This document shows, piece by piece, positions 6,945-15,304 of a DNA stretch of 20,071 nucleotides. Every line of letters begins with the position of its first letter. Position 1 is the first letter of the stretch. The stretch is from a virus, in the IMG/VR virus record IMGVR_UViG_3300027976_001012, positions 1 to 20,071 of that record; one strand, written 5' to 3'. The position numbers and the translations under genes were made by a program. Below the pieces are notes generated by a model. That model made no database searches. It had not been told where the DNA came from and worked only from the letters and a program-made list of their open reading frames with translations.

Positions 6945-8335
6945 ATTTTGAAATCGCCATACCCATTTTTACTTTCACGACTGCCAAATGTATTTAATGG
7001 TTTATCTGACTGAGTGCCAGTATCTAATAGTTCAAGTTGAGCTGATGGTTCTGCATCATATAATCTCATTTTAGCTCTGTCGATGCCTACAACGAATCTC
7101 TTATAATAAGACGGGTCGTTATATCTATTCTTCAATTGTTTAACCATAATTTGACCAAGGCCTTCAAGTTCTTCATTATTAATTAAAGCAAACATGAAGT
7201 CAGCTGTTGCTGGCAAACCAAATGATTCTGATGTGTCTTCTAGACCAGGGTCTGAACTAGTAAATCCACCTCTTGTGGTTTGTGTAGCAGACATTATTGG
7301 AACATTTGCCTCTACAGCCAACCCTCTTATTTCTTCTGCAATTGATTTAATATATGAATAACTATTCACATTAGAACCAGGTCTTATACGAGCAGATGTA
7401 CATATATTTAAATAATCAATAAAGATAATTTCTGGTTTAAAACTCTTCTTCAAAGCAAGTTCATTGATAAGAGCTCTAAAGTGTAATGCAGAAGCAGCTG
7501 CAGTAGGATATTCTTTGATGATTAGTTTACCATGTGTTTTACTTTTTAAGTTCTCAAATTTAACATTAAAATCTTTCTTACTTAATGTATGCAATTCTGT
7601 CATTGTAACATCTAATAAATTAGCATCAATTCTTTCTGCAATCTTTTCTTCTGACATTTCTAAGGTAATATATAAAACATTTTGACCTTGTGATAAACAA
7701 TTTGCAGCCATGTGACACATGAATAATGATTTACCAACACCAGTGCCAGCAAGAGCAATATTTAAAGTCTTAACTGGAAGTCCACCTTTAGTAATCTTAT
7801 TGAATAAGTCTAAATCAAATTTAACTTTGTTTTCTACTTTATGCATCATCTCAAACCTAGCTTCTTGGTCTTCTGTATAATCGTGGCCGACATGGTTATC
7901 AAAAGATACACCAAGGGCATCTGATAGTAGTTTTGGTATTTCACCTTTTGATTTTTTGTGTTCTTTGTCATCAAGTATTTGAACGGAATCCATAATAGCA
8001 TTATAGATTGCTTTGTCTTGGCAGAACTTTTCAGTCTCATTGATTAACCAGGCTGTATCGGTTGGTTCATTCTTTGTGAGATGAATTTGTTTTAGAAGTT
8101 CAATAGATTCAGAAACTTGAGTTTCATTCAAGTCCTTCTTCTCTGTAAAATTAATTACAAGAGCTTCATGTGTTGGTGGATTTTTGTACTGTTGAATAAA
8201 ATCAAAGACCTCTTTGAAGACTATCTTTTCAGAATTGTCAGCAAAGTATTCAGGTCTTATGAATGGTAAAACTTTTCTTGCATATTCATCATTGTATATC
8301 AGGTTCTTCAGTATTGTCGATTCTAGTCTGTTCAT
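6941..8335 (-). CDS. 41: Replicative DNA helicase (T4 gp41-like, DnaB family)
   Basis: A 464-residue hexameric helicase that unwinds the fork 5'->3' and, with primase, drives lagging-strand synthesis. The N-terminal 150 residues are helical, as in gp41/DnaB. The RecA-like core has Walker A GTGVGKS (197-203), Walker B IIFIDYLNI (near 303) and a DnaB-type LYITLEMSEEKIAERI block. SATQTTRGGF supplies the sensor glutamine and arginine region, and KNRYNDP is the usual C-terminal element. Length is close to T4 gp41 (475). The order uvsX - small gene - helicase is the same as T4 uvsX-40-41. The start at 8335 overlaps the end of the preceding small gene by about 47 bases, and its own end overlaps the DUF4338-like start by four bases. 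Confidence 0.95.
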   Translation of the reverse strand: MNRLESTILKNLIYNDEYARKVLPFIRPEYFADNSEKIVFKEVFDFIQQYKNPPTHEALVINFTEKKDLNETQVSESIELLKQIHLTKNEPTDTAWLINETEKFCQDKAIYNAIMDSVQILDDKEHKKSKGEIPKLLSDALGVSFDNHVGHDYTEDQEARFEMMHKVENKVKFDLDLFNKITKGGLPVKTLNIALAGTGVGKSLFMCHMAANCLSQGQNVLYITLEMSEEKIAERIDANLLDVTMTELHTLSKKDFNVKFENLKSKTHGKLIIKEYPTAAASALHFRALINELALKKSFKPEIIFIDYLNICTSARIRPGSNVNSYSYIKSIAEEIRGLAVEANVPIMSATQTTRGGFTSSDPGLEDTSESFGLPATADFMFALINNEELEGLGQIMVKQLKNRYNDPSYYKRFVVGIDRAKMRLYDAEPSAQLELLDTGTQSDKPLNTFGSRESKNGYGDFKI

Positions 8336-8645
8336 GTTGTTTTTGTGCCATTATAATGTCGGATAGAATTTCTCCCATAATTTCTTGAAATTCTCCGTCT
8401 TTCTGTAGGTCATCTATATCATGTGTGCCTGGGGATAATATAGTAAAACCAAATTGTAGTCGGGCTCCTTCGCCTTCTTCGACTACCCTTGCTTTGTGGT
8501 AATGATATAGAACACCTTCATATTCTGGTATCATCAAACCAACTGCTGTCACAGGTGCATCTTCAAAATTGTAATCATCTGGATTGACATATTGCCAATC
8601 CTCATCCTGTTTATACTTTGATTGTTTCTGTTTTTTTGGAGTCAT
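8289..8645 (-). CDS. Small acidic protein in the T4 gene 40 position
   Basis: A 118-residue protein from the ATG at 8645 (MTPKKQKQSKYKQDEDWQYV), chosen because TTGGACAACA precedes it. The frame extends to 8711, but that start would overlap uvsX by 100 bases and encode an N-terminus that reads poorly. After a lysine-rich start come a predicted beta region (PVTAVGLMIPEYEGVLYHYHKARVV) and an acidic helix (FQEIMGEILSDIIMAQK). In T4 the gene between uvsX and 41 is 40, a 114-residue head-assembly factor. Size and place agree, but I see no sequence similarity I could defend, so the symbol is withheld. It overlaps both neighbours, which points to coupled translation with the recombination and helicase proteins. 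Confidence 0.75.
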   Translation of the reverse strand: MTPKKQKQSKYKQDEDWQYVNPDDYNFEDAPVTAVGLMIPEYEGVLYHYHKARVVEEGEGARLQFGFTILSPGTHDIDDLQKDGEFQEIMGEILSDIIMAQKQHEQTRIDNTEEPDIQ

Positions 8646-9702
8646 TGTTGTCCAAAACATCTGGAGATAATAAGCTATTCTCTCCCATAATGTTAGAATA
8701 GGCAATTTCATATTTTTTCTTCACATAGTCTGAGAACTCAGGATTATCTAAAATAGGTTTCATGAACTCATCTGTTTGAGTATCAGCCAATCTTACCTTA
8801 TCTTGGATTTCACCAGTCGCTCGGTCAATTTTAGCATACCATCCTGGACTTGGTTTAGAAACAAACCCACCTTCTACTGCTAGAGGGATTATACCAGAAT
8901 ATTTTTGTATACCGCCTTCCCACGATACTGTTATAGGAATCTTACTCTTCTCTTTTACATATCGGGATTTTTCTACATTGATAATAAAGTTATATCCTGT
9001 AACTTCTTTTCCGTCCTTTTCTTGTTGACGCCCAACAATGTATATACTATCAGCTGAGTAATAAGAACCTGTACCACCACCAACAATATCTTTAGGGAAC
9101 ATACCAATTTCTTTGTAAGTATGATTAACTACAACCATAGGAATATCTTTAAGATTTAAATGTGGAGTAATCATTCTGAATAGAGACTTAACTTGTTTAG
9201 CACGAGACATATCTGCTACAGATTTGCCATCCATTGCATCATCAACTTCTTTCTTCGAAGCAAGATTACCAATAGAATCAATTAGAATAATGATTTTATC
9301 ACCACGCTCAATCGCCTCTAGTTGTTTCATAATATCAAACTTGAGTTCTTCAATATTAGTTAAAGGAGTATGTAACACTCTTCCCATATCAATGTTAAAT
9401 GTTTCAAAGTATTTCTTTGGTGTACCAAACTCTGAATCATAAAACAATAATACTGCATCAGGATATTTGTCCAAATATGATTTAGCCATCAATAAACTAA
9501 ATGCAGTTTTAAAATGTTTAGATGGACCGGCCCACATTGTAAGACCCGGCGTTAATCCTCCATCTAGTCTACCAGAAAGTGCCACATTAACCATTGGTAT
9601 TTCAGTAGGTATCATATCTTTTTCGGTAAAGAATTTAGACATAGAAAGAATAGAACTTTCTTTGATGGTCGAATTATTTTTTATTTTATCAAGTATATTC
9701 AT
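8611..9702 (-). CDS. uvsX: Recombinase UvsX (RecA family)
   Basis: A 363-residue strand-exchange ATPase that coats single-stranded DNA and starts recombination-dependent replication. The Walker A element has the phage-type form GPSKHFKT (59-66), as in T4 UvsX, rather than the GPESSGKT of RecA. LLFYDSEFGTP (85-95) holds the catalytic glutamate region, IIILIDSIGN (137-146) is Walker B, and VVVNHTYKEIG with IVGGGTGSYYSAD is the DNA-binding loop L2 region. The C-terminus is acidic, as usual in UvsX. The ATG at 9702 is preceded by GGAG five bases away and by a strong promoter at 9729-9757. T4 UvsX is 391 residues, so the length is normal. The end overlaps the next gene by 35 bases. Confidence 0.96.
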   Translation of the reverse strand: MNILDKIKNNSTIKESSILSMSKFFTEKDMIPTEIPMVNVALSGRLDGGLTPGLTMWAGPSKHFKTAFSLLMAKSYLDKYPDAVLLFYDSEFGTPKKYFETFNIDMGRVLHTPLTNIEELKFDIMKQLEAIERGDKIIILIDSIGNLASKKEVDDAMDGKSVADMSRAKQVKSLFRMITPHLNLKDIPMVVVNHTYKEIGMFPKDIVGGGTGSYYSADSIYIVGRQQEKDGKEVTGYNFIINVEKSRYVKEKSKIPITVSWEGGIQKYSGIIPLAVEGGFVSKPSPGWYAKIDRATGEIQDKVRLADTQTDEFMKPILDNPEFSDYVKKKYEIAYSNIMGENSLLSPDVLDNNDSKKTETIKV

Positions 9703-9728
9703 TTGAACTCCTATTCAATATAAATCAT

Positions 9729-9757
9729 ATTATACATCATATTTGGTTGGTTGTCAA
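9729..9757 (-). promoter_or_regulatory. Consensus sigma70 promoter of uvsX
   Basis: On the minus strand TTGACA (9757-9752) and TATAAT (9734-9729) are separated by exactly 17 bases. Both hexamers are perfect matches to the bacterial sigma70 consensus. Transcription would start near 9722, leaving a leader of about 20 bases with a GGAG ribosome site before the uvsX ATG at 9702. The site lies in the only sizeable gap between the hydroxylase-like gene and uvsX. It is expected to be active from host RNA polymerase early in infection. Confidence 0.85.
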
Positions 9758-9776
9758 GCGGATTATAATTATTTGC

Positions 9777-10322
9777 CTATGGGTTACTCTTGTGATGGGG
9801 TACATCAAATACAAAAGTTATTCTAGTACAATCTCCAACATTATGTGTTCCATGTGGCAATTTATTATTAAACCAAAGAAGTGTTCCTGGCTCAACAACC
9901 ACTTCTTCATCACCACAATGATACTTATATCGTCCTTGTATTGAAAGATGATATCTATCTTTGGTTAAATAATATGTGCCTTGGTCTATATGTGTTCCCA
10001 CCACACCGGCAACAGGCAGTGATAGAAAACCACATCGGTTAAATTTACGAAAGTGCCTTTTAAGAAAACGAATAATCTCAGTGTGTCGTTCATACGCTGG
10101 AGTGTTAATGCACATTTCAGTATTATAAACAAATTCATCCGGATGACTAATCCCGCCCATTACTAATTGTAACACATCAGCTGTAATAATATACTCTTGT
10201 GAATCCAATTGTTTTATGTTTTCTAAATCTTTTTGGTTATTCCAATCATCAGAATATTGTTCTAATTGGGCTTTAATTTTTGATACATTAATGCCTGTTT
10301 TGATGATTCGTAAATTATTCAA
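9777..10322 (-). CDS. Aspartyl/asparaginyl beta-hydroxylase-like Fe(II)/2-oxoglutarate dioxygenase
   Basis: A 181-residue protein with the double-stranded beta-helix signature. THIDQG gives His111-x-Asp113 as the first iron ligands, and YHLSIQG (124-130) is the typical strand with a His that binds 2-oxoglutarate in AspH-type enzymes. EVVVEPGTLLWFNNKLPHGTHNVGDCTRITFVFDV (140-174) supplies the distal histidine (157 or 160) and Arg167 for the co-substrate. It should hydroxylate a protein or small-molecule side chain, target unknown. Translation probably starts at TTG 10322 with GGAG seven bases upstream, and no ATG lies nearby in frame. It is placed between a membrane protein and uvsX, within the replication genes. 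Short 2OG oxygenases of this kind are common in marine T4-like phages. Confidence 0.75.
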   Translation of the reverse strand: MNNLRIIKTGINVSKIKAQLEQYSDDWNNQKDLENIKQLDSQEYIITADVLQLVMGGISHPDEFVYNTEMCINTPAYERHTEIIRFLKRHFRKFNRCGFLSLPVAGVVGTHIDQGTYYLTKDRYHLSIQGRYKYHCGDEEVVVEPGTLLWFNNKLPHGTHNVGDCTRITFVFDVPHHKSNP

Positions 10323-10340
10323 AGAACGTCTCCAATGTTA

Positions 10341-11249
10341 TTACATTTTCATAATTGATGATTTAGGAATAAGTTTATTGTTCTTATCAATGGTATATGG
10401 TACTACATTTTGGTGGTCTTTGTCAAGGCCTTCTTGGTTCTTTGCCTGTCTATATGACATATTTGATGCTACCAGTAATAGTACAGCCAAAGGGTCAAAA
10501 ACAAAAATGATAATAAGAATAACAAGTCTTACCGCCTTATCAATGATGTCTTTATCAGAATATCCATAAACCAATTCTGCCACATATTTAATAGGACCAA
10601 TTTCGGCAGATAGTTTATTTTCTTCAGATAATAGTGGAAGTCTTTCGTTAATAAGAACTTCGAGTTCTGATTGTGTTGATAATACAAGTGCGTTAGTTTT
10701 TCTACTGATTTTCTCGGGGTCATCACCTGCTTTTTTAAGCAAGTATTGAAGCTTATTATTTAGTAGATATTCTCTCTGGTCAAGCATCTGTATTTTAACT
10801 TGATTAGAACCTATCATTATATTAGTATCAATATGGGCCTTTGATAGAAAACCAAAAATGCCCATGGACGTGATTAACATAAGCAACACAATGGCTACTA
10901 AGAAATATGTCTTCATGAGCAATGCAGTTTCTTTCCAGTTATTATATACCCATGATGCAGTTACCAATTTAGCAATCTCTAATGCACCACCCATAATAAC
11001 TATTGGCCAAAAAGCACCAGGAAAGATTTGGGCTAAACCAATAATAGAATAATAAGCAGCTATCGATGATAGGCCTATTGCTGTGAAAAATGGTATTAAA
11101 TAATTTGTTTTCATTGGAGTTTTCTCTGGCAAACTCTTAAATATTTCTGGTATCTCTGGCACCGTATCTATGTTGCTAAACATTTTAGGCTCTTCTGTAT
11201 GGGGTTCTTGAACTTTATCTTTTGGTTGTAGTATATTTTTAAATAACAT
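10341..11249 (-). CDS. Four-helix inner-membrane protein, hypothetical
   Basis: A 302-residue protein. Residues 1-48 are polar and proline/glutamate-rich. Hydrophobic segments lie at about 50-72, 76-96, 113-135 and 240-262. Between the third and fourth is a charged helical stretch (about 145-215) that could form a coiled coil. The short tail after the last helix is polar (YRQAKNQEG...). This layout fits an inner-membrane protein with a large cytoplasmic or periplasmic helical loop. A similar protein beside the DNA polymerase occurs in marine T4-like phages, as far as I recall, but has no known role. It could be a holin-like, exclusion or replication-anchoring factor. A TATAAATA sits four bases before the ATG, too close to serve this start unless translation begins at ATG 11183. 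Confidence 0.75.
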   Translation of the reverse strand: MLFKNILQPKDKVQEPHTEEPKMFSNIDTVPEIPEIFKSLPEKTPMKTNYLIPFFTAIGLSSIAAYYSIIGLAQIFPGAFWPIVIMGGALEIAKLVTASWVYNNWKETALLMKTYFLVAIVLLMLITSMGIFGFLSKAHIDTNIMIGSNQVKIQMLDQREYLLNNKLQYLLKKAGDDPEKISRKTNALVLSTQSELEVLINERLPLLSEENKLSAEIGPIKYVAELVYGYSDKDIIDKAVRLVILIIIFVFDPLAVLLLVASNMSYRQAKNQEGLDKDHQNVVPYTIDKNNKLIPKSSIMKM

Positions 11250-11264
11250 CTATTATTTATACAC

Positions 11265-13808
11265 TCAACCGAAGAACGATTCTAATGAGTTTGATTTCTC
11301 TACTTCCCATCCAATTGAGTCTAGAATAATCCTAAGTGGGTCGACAAATGATTTCTGAAATTGTAATTCATAATCCACATACTCTTCAATATTAAATTCT
11401 TTTGGACAACTATTAGTGAATGATATAACATCAGTATGAAAGTTGTTTGGTTGTTTGAGATATATGAATTTAATCTTCTCGCCTTCTTGGATTCTTTGAT
11501 GTCTTTTCTTGAGTCCTAGTTTATCAAGTTGATGATTATATACTAATGCACCACGAACATGAATAGGTGTTCCTTTACCCCATATAGATTTATTACAACT
11601 ATATTGTTTGAGGCCATTCATTGACCTTGGAAAAGCAATATCTTCTACGGGTAGTTTTTTGAATTCATCTTTGAACGCAGCTATATAATCTTGAACCCGT
11701 TCTTGTTCGCCAAGTACGAGAAGTTTTAATGCAGACTTAATCTTTTCACGACAAGCGCCAGGTGTAGATGATTTAATCGCTTCTAGACCTTGAATCTTCA
11801 TTTGAGGTTCAGTGTATTGAACTCCTTCTGAATTATAAACATTAAGAATATATCTTTTCTTGGCAGTCCAAATTGCTTTATCAGCCAAGACTTCTCTTTT
11901 CATTACCATCTTTTGTGAATATGAATTAAGATAAGTTGCAAGTTCACTATAACTTTCATCGATAAAAGGTTGAAGTTTTTCTTCACAGAATTTATCCATG
12001 ACTTCAATTGCTTTTTGTTTAGTGTATTCTTTTTCACCAAACACTTTATTGATAAGAAATTCAAGGTTGAGATATACTGAATCGGTATCTGATGCTATAA
12101 CATAATCAAAGGAGGTTGTCTGTAATACTTTATTTAGATATTGATTTAGTTTCTTTTCAATCCATCGAATAGATAATTGTCCTGCCATTGTAATGCCTTC
12201 TGCTTGTCTCACATCAAAGAATCTAAAGTATTGATTACCTAAAGCACCATAAGCTGAGTTCAGACATTCCTTTTTAGTTAGTTGTAAGTTTGCAAATCGA
12301 GATACAAGAGCCGCATAATTACTCTTTTCCTCTGGCGTAGTTGCATCTTCAAACTTCTGTTGAGCATCAAGCATTTTCTTTTTATATACAGTTCTATCAT
12401 TATACATCTTCTCAAGAATCTCTGGTAAGAAACCTTGTTTAGTTTTCTTGAAGAATTGTCCGTTTGGAGTAAATGCAACCTCTGTTACTTTAGTTAAGTC
12501 AACTTCTTTAGCAATTAACTTATCAATGGTTACTCCATTATTAAGAACATCACGCATATCTTTTGTATATTTGTCAGGTTCAACAATCGTATCTGGTGAT
12601 ATATTAAAACCCATCATCAAATGTGGATATAGTGAGTTTAAATCAAACGATGCTACCCAATTAAACATTCCAATTTGAGGACTTTTTACATAAGCGCCTT
12701 CATAGGCTGCAGTTTTACTTGAGAAACTTTTAGGTGGAATTGCAATCTTCTTTTGATACAAATAATTATGTACAATTGTGTCCCACATACGAACTTGTGT
12801 GAATATCTCATCATAGTTTACTTTTGAATCATAAGCAATTGTAATTGCCATTTCTAACAATCGACCTTTCTGATTCAACTTTTCTACAAGTTCTACATCT
12901 CGAATATTATACTCAATGAATAGTTGATGATTCTTTTTATATAAATCAAACAGGCCATCATATTCAGAATAGGCTATCTTTTTACCAACGCCTTCTGATT
13001 GAGCAATTGTATCTAATCGATAATTATCTTGTGAACGACTTGTTGAGAATCTTCTGAACAATCTCATATAATCTAGGGTTGCAACACCTGATATGTTACC
13101 AATTTGTATCGCACGACCATAGAATGTTTCATCTTGAATCGAAACATATCCCCAAGGAGATAGTTTCTTCATTGTATCTTCACCTGCTATTTTAGCGAAT
13201 CTATTAATGATGTAAGGTATATCAAAACCATAAACATTCCAACCAGTGATTGCATCAGGATAATTATTTGTCCAGATTTGCATGAACATTTTAATTAAAT
13301 GATACTCATCTTCACATTGAAACCATTCAACATCTTCTCTATGCTTTTTATAATCACCAATACCAAACACATAATACTTATCTTTGTTTGAGAATTTTAT
13401 AGTGATTGCGGTGATAGGTTCAGCCGCGGCTCTTGGTTCTGGAAATCCATTCTCAGAACCAACTTCGATATCGATATTGGCAATGCATAAGTCTTTATAG
13501 TCCCATGCAATTACTTCTTCTGGATTGTTTTCTGCGATAAATGGATATTCGAATCTATCATTACCATAGACTTTGAAGTTACTGACATCTTTATATTTCT
13601 TAAGAAAGTCTTTAGCTTCTCGAATTGAATTAAACTTCATAGGGTCGAGTGACTCTCCATGAAATGTTTTCCATTCAGTTTGTTTATTTGATGGAACAAA
13701 TAATGTTGGCGAGTATGTTATCTTTTCACGATGTCTTACACCGTTTTTAACACCTCGATAATATATATTGTTTCCTACAACTCTTACATCAGTATAATAT
13801 TTTGACAT
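11265..13808 (-). CDS. 43: DNA polymerase, family B (T4 gp43-like)
   Basis: An 847-residue replicative polymerase with proofreading. Exonuclease motifs are NIDIEVG (Exo I, Asp113/Glu115), GWNVYGFDIP (Exo II, 189-198) and YNIRDVELV (Exo III, 300-308). Polymerase motif A is FDLNSLYP (388-395), motif B is KKECLNSAYGALGN (about 511-524) and motif C is ASDTDS (572-577), with Asp574 and Asp576 as metal ligands. All catalytic residues are present, so it should be active. The C-terminus NSLESFFG looks like a sliding-clamp-binding peptide. T4 gp43 is 898 residues. No intron or split is present, unlike in some T4-like phages. The ATG at 13808 follows AGGT closely, and a TATAAT overlaps the end of the preceding gene (13815-13820), so a very short leader is possible. 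Confidence 0.97.
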   Translation of the reverse strand: MSKYYTDVRVVGNNIYYRGVKNGVRHREKITYSPTLFVPSNKQTEWKTFHGESLDPMKFNSIREAKDFLKKYKDVSNFKVYGNDRFEYPFIAENNPEEVIAWDYKDLCIANIDIEVGSENGFPEPRAAAEPITAITIKFSNKDKYYVFGIGDYKKHREDVEWFQCEDEYHLIKMFMQIWTNNYPDAITGWNVYGFDIPYIINRFAKIAGEDTMKKLSPWGYVSIQDETFYGRAIQIGNISGVATLDYMRLFRRFSTSRSQDNYRLDTIAQSEGVGKKIAYSEYDGLFDLYKKNHQLFIEYNIRDVELVEKLNQKGRLLEMAITIAYDSKVNYDEIFTQVRMWDTIVHNYLYQKKIAIPPKSFSSKTAAYEGAYVKSPQIGMFNWVASFDLNSLYPHLMMGFNISPDTIVEPDKYTKDMRDVLNNGVTIDKLIAKEVDLTKVTEVAFTPNGQFFKKTKQGFLPEILEKMYNDRTVYKKKMLDAQQKFEDATTPEEKSNYAALVSRFANLQLTKKECLNSAYGALGNQYFRFFDVRQAEGITMAGQLSIRWIEKKLNQYLNKVLQTTSFDYVIASDTDSVYLNLEFLINKVFGEKEYTKQKAIEVMDKFCEEKLQPFIDESYSELATYLNSYSQKMVMKREVLADKAIWTAKKRYILNVYNSEGVQYTEPQMKIQGLEAIKSSTPGACREKIKSALKLLVLGEQERVQDYIAAFKDEFKKLPVEDIAFPRSMNGLKQYSCNKSIWGKGTPIHVRGALVYNHQLDKLGLKKRHQRIQEGEKIKFIYLKQPNNFHTDVISFTNSCPKEFNIEEYVDYELQFQKSFVDPLRIILDSIGWEVEKSNSLESFFG

Positions 13809-13820
13809 GTACCTATTATA

Positions 13821-14141
13821 CTATTTTTTATTTTTAAAAGAGGCAAGGTCCGTAACTGATGCTGTTTGAATGCCTGAACCAAAAGCTGTATTGTATTGGT
13901 TTAGAACTTCTTTAACAGGCGTTGTTAAACATAGAACTGTATCCATGTCAAATTCAAATCCTGTTCTAAACTCTTCTGCAAATTCTAAGAATGGAGCAAA
14001 ACCCACATTAGAAGTTCCGTCCTTTTGCATTTCTGAATATAGTTGTACTGGTTTTTTCACATGATATTTTCCATCTTTCAATTCAATCTGTCCTATGATT
14101 GTTTGATTAGTTTTAAACGTCAATAATTTTATATCTGCCAT
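13821..14141 (-). CDS. Small hypothetical protein, possibly Sm-like
   Basis: A 106-residue protein beginning MADIKLLTFKTNQTIIGQIEL, with AGCGGAGAAATACAAC before the ATG at 14141. Short alternating hydrophobic strands (TIIGQIELKDGKYHVKKPVQL, VGFAPFLEFA) followed by FDMDTVLCLTTPVKEVLNQYN suggest a small beta barrel, as in Sm/Hfq-like phage proteins, with a C-terminal tail (TDLASFKNKK). That fold is a guess from the strand pattern and general likeness to marine T4-like phage proteins. It lies directly before gp43 with 12 bases between the genes, so it is probably part of the same message. No catalytic residues are apparent. An RNA-binding or regulatory role for replication genes would fit but is not shown. 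Confidence 0.65.
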   Translation of the reverse strand: MADIKLLTFKTNQTIIGQIELKDGKYHVKKPVQLYSEMQKDGTSNVGFAPFLEFAEEFRTGFEFDMDTVLCLTTPVKEVLNQYNTAFGSGIQTASVTDLASFKNKK

Positions 14142-14169
14142 GTTGTATTTCTCCGCTAATTAAGTGTTT

Positions 14170-14175
14170 ATTATA
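14170..14175 (-). promoter_or_regulatory. Possible -10 box before the small gene and gp43
   Basis: In the 63-base gap before the 106-residue gene, the minus strand reads TATAGTATAATAAAC with a perfect TATAAT. No good -35 hexamer stands at 16-18 bases: TTGCCA is 20 bases away. The same TAGTATAATA occurs just before gp43. A middle or activator-dependent promoter is possible. Confidence 0.3.
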
Positions 14176-14204
14176 CTATATTTGGTGTTAAAATGTGGCA
14201 ATTA

Positions 14205-14738
14205 TTAAAACAAATCGCCGATGCCACCAGTTTGCCCAGGTTTTAATTCTGGCTCAACAGGCTGTGGTGCTGGTTTAGGTCCACTTCCCATAGAATAACC
14301 ACTATCATCAGTTACCGGATATGAAGGTTGTGCTACTGGTTTGGCAGTAAATTCCCAGCCTTCTTTTACAAATTGTTGGAAGTTTGGTGGTGTCCAAGTT
14401 TCTGGTTTTAGAATCTTACCATCAGCTCTCTTTGTTACCAATCCAGTTTCTTTATCAATCTTAATCAAATTATTGGCTGCACCTTCTTTCCAGATGCCAT
14501 CAACATCTAATCCTAACGAATTCATGTAACCAAGAATAACCCATATTGAATCAAAACAAGCATCAATGATTTCTGGTTTATCTCCAATATCCATACTTGT
14601 GTGTAATTCTGCAATCTCTTCTTTTATAAGATTATAATATAGGTCAGATTGAGGTTGGTTAACTTCTGTTGTTGTTTGTCCTGCAGCTTTCATAAAGGTC
14701 TTTACATCTTTATTAAAGTTTGTGATTGCTTTAGTCAT
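14205..14738 (-). CDS. MazG/HisE-like nucleotide pyrophosphohydrolase
   Basis: A 177-residue protein. The all-alpha NTP pyrophosphatase pattern is visible: KEEIAEL with Glu40, Glu41 and Glu44 (EExxE), then DACFDSIW with Asp59 and Asp63, which together bind Mg2+. ANNLIKIDKETG and KRADGKILKPETWTPPNF match the C-terminal segment of phage HisE/MazG-type enzymes. Such enzymes hydrolyse (d)NTPs or alarmone-like nucleotides to monophosphates. The last 45 residues are a proline-rich linker ending in GGIGDLF, which could be a protein-docking peptide. ATG 14738 is chosen because GGAG lies six bases before it; an ATG at 14750 is itself part of that ribosome region. The start overlaps the end of the HNH gene by eight bases. 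Confidence 0.8.
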   Translation of the reverse strand: MTKAITNFNKDVKTFMKAAGQTTTEVNQPQSDLYYNLIKEEIAELHTSMDIGDKPEIIDACFDSIWVILGYMNSLGLDVDGIWKEGAANNLIKIDKETGLVTKRADGKILKPETWTPPNFQQFVKEGWEFTAKPVAQPSYPVTDDSGYSMGSGPKPAPQPVEPELKPGQTGGIGDLF

Positions 14739-15255
14739 ATGTTTCTCCATGTTTTCTAATAATGTGATACGCTAAATTTGAAACGCCCATTGCTTTGTCA
14801 CAATGTGGACACTTCTCTTTAACCTGTTTTTTCATAGTCTCTGAAATCTTAGACTTTGTATTACTGTCATGCCATACTTTGCCATTTGCCAATCTAGAGT
14901 CACGATTGTTTTTGGCATGTTCTGGCGTTCTTACTTTACCACTGGCAGATATAGACATCTTCTTTTTAGTCTCTTCTGATTGGGTTGTACCAAGGCGGTG
15001 TTCCCTTAGTTTTTGTTTAGTTTCTTCAGAGTGTTTTTTGCCTTTCATACCCATGCTTTGTTTTATCCTTAATATTTCTTCTTTGCCTATTCGTCCAGAT
15101 AATGCCTTCCATGCACAATAATCTTGCCATCTATCATGTTCTTCATATAATTTCTTGTGAGCAAGTGCATGGTCTTTAACTGAAAGTTCAATTAAATTTG
15201 AGGCCTCATTTGTGCCACCTATATGTTTTGGTATAATGTGATGTATATGTTTCAT
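14731..15255 (-). CDS. Free-standing HNH homing endonuclease with NUMOD3 repeats
   Basis: A 174-residue protein. The N-terminal HIHHIIPKHIGGTNEASNLIEL followed by HALAH is the HNH nuclease fold (paired histidines 5-6, Asn20, His28/His32). Then come NUMOD3-type DNA-binding repeats (KKHSEETKQKL, TQSEETKKKM, RTPEHAKNN) and a C-terminal zinc-finger-like C-x2-C-x11-H-x4-H. It should cut a specific DNA site and promote its own or a neighbour's transfer. The frame is open to 15315, but that region contains the pqqA terminator, and homologous-looking proteins begin at MKHIHH, so ATG 15255 is used. There is no good ribosome site, which suggests weak expression. It stands just downstream of the group I intron but outside it. 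Its 3' end carries the ribosome site of the MazG-like gene. Confidence 0.85.
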   Translation of the reverse strand: MKHIHHIIPKHIGGTNEASNLIELSVKDHALAHKKLYEEHDRWQDYCAWKALSGRIGKEEILRIKQSMGMKGKKHSEETKQKLREHRLGTTQSEETKKKMSISASGKVRTPEHAKNNRDSRLANGKVWHDSNTKSKISETMKKQVKEKCPHCDKAMGVSNLAYHIIRKHGETYD

Positions 15256-15304
15256 ACATTTATTTATGCCAAAAGTTATCTCAAACCCAAAGATTGCCGT
15301 CAAC

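Noticed and set aside
11254-11261. Exact TATAAATA before the membrane protein gene
   Set aside because: It lies four bases before the ATG, so a transcript from it would begin inside the gene. It is functional only if translation starts at ATG 11183, for which there is no strong ribosome site.
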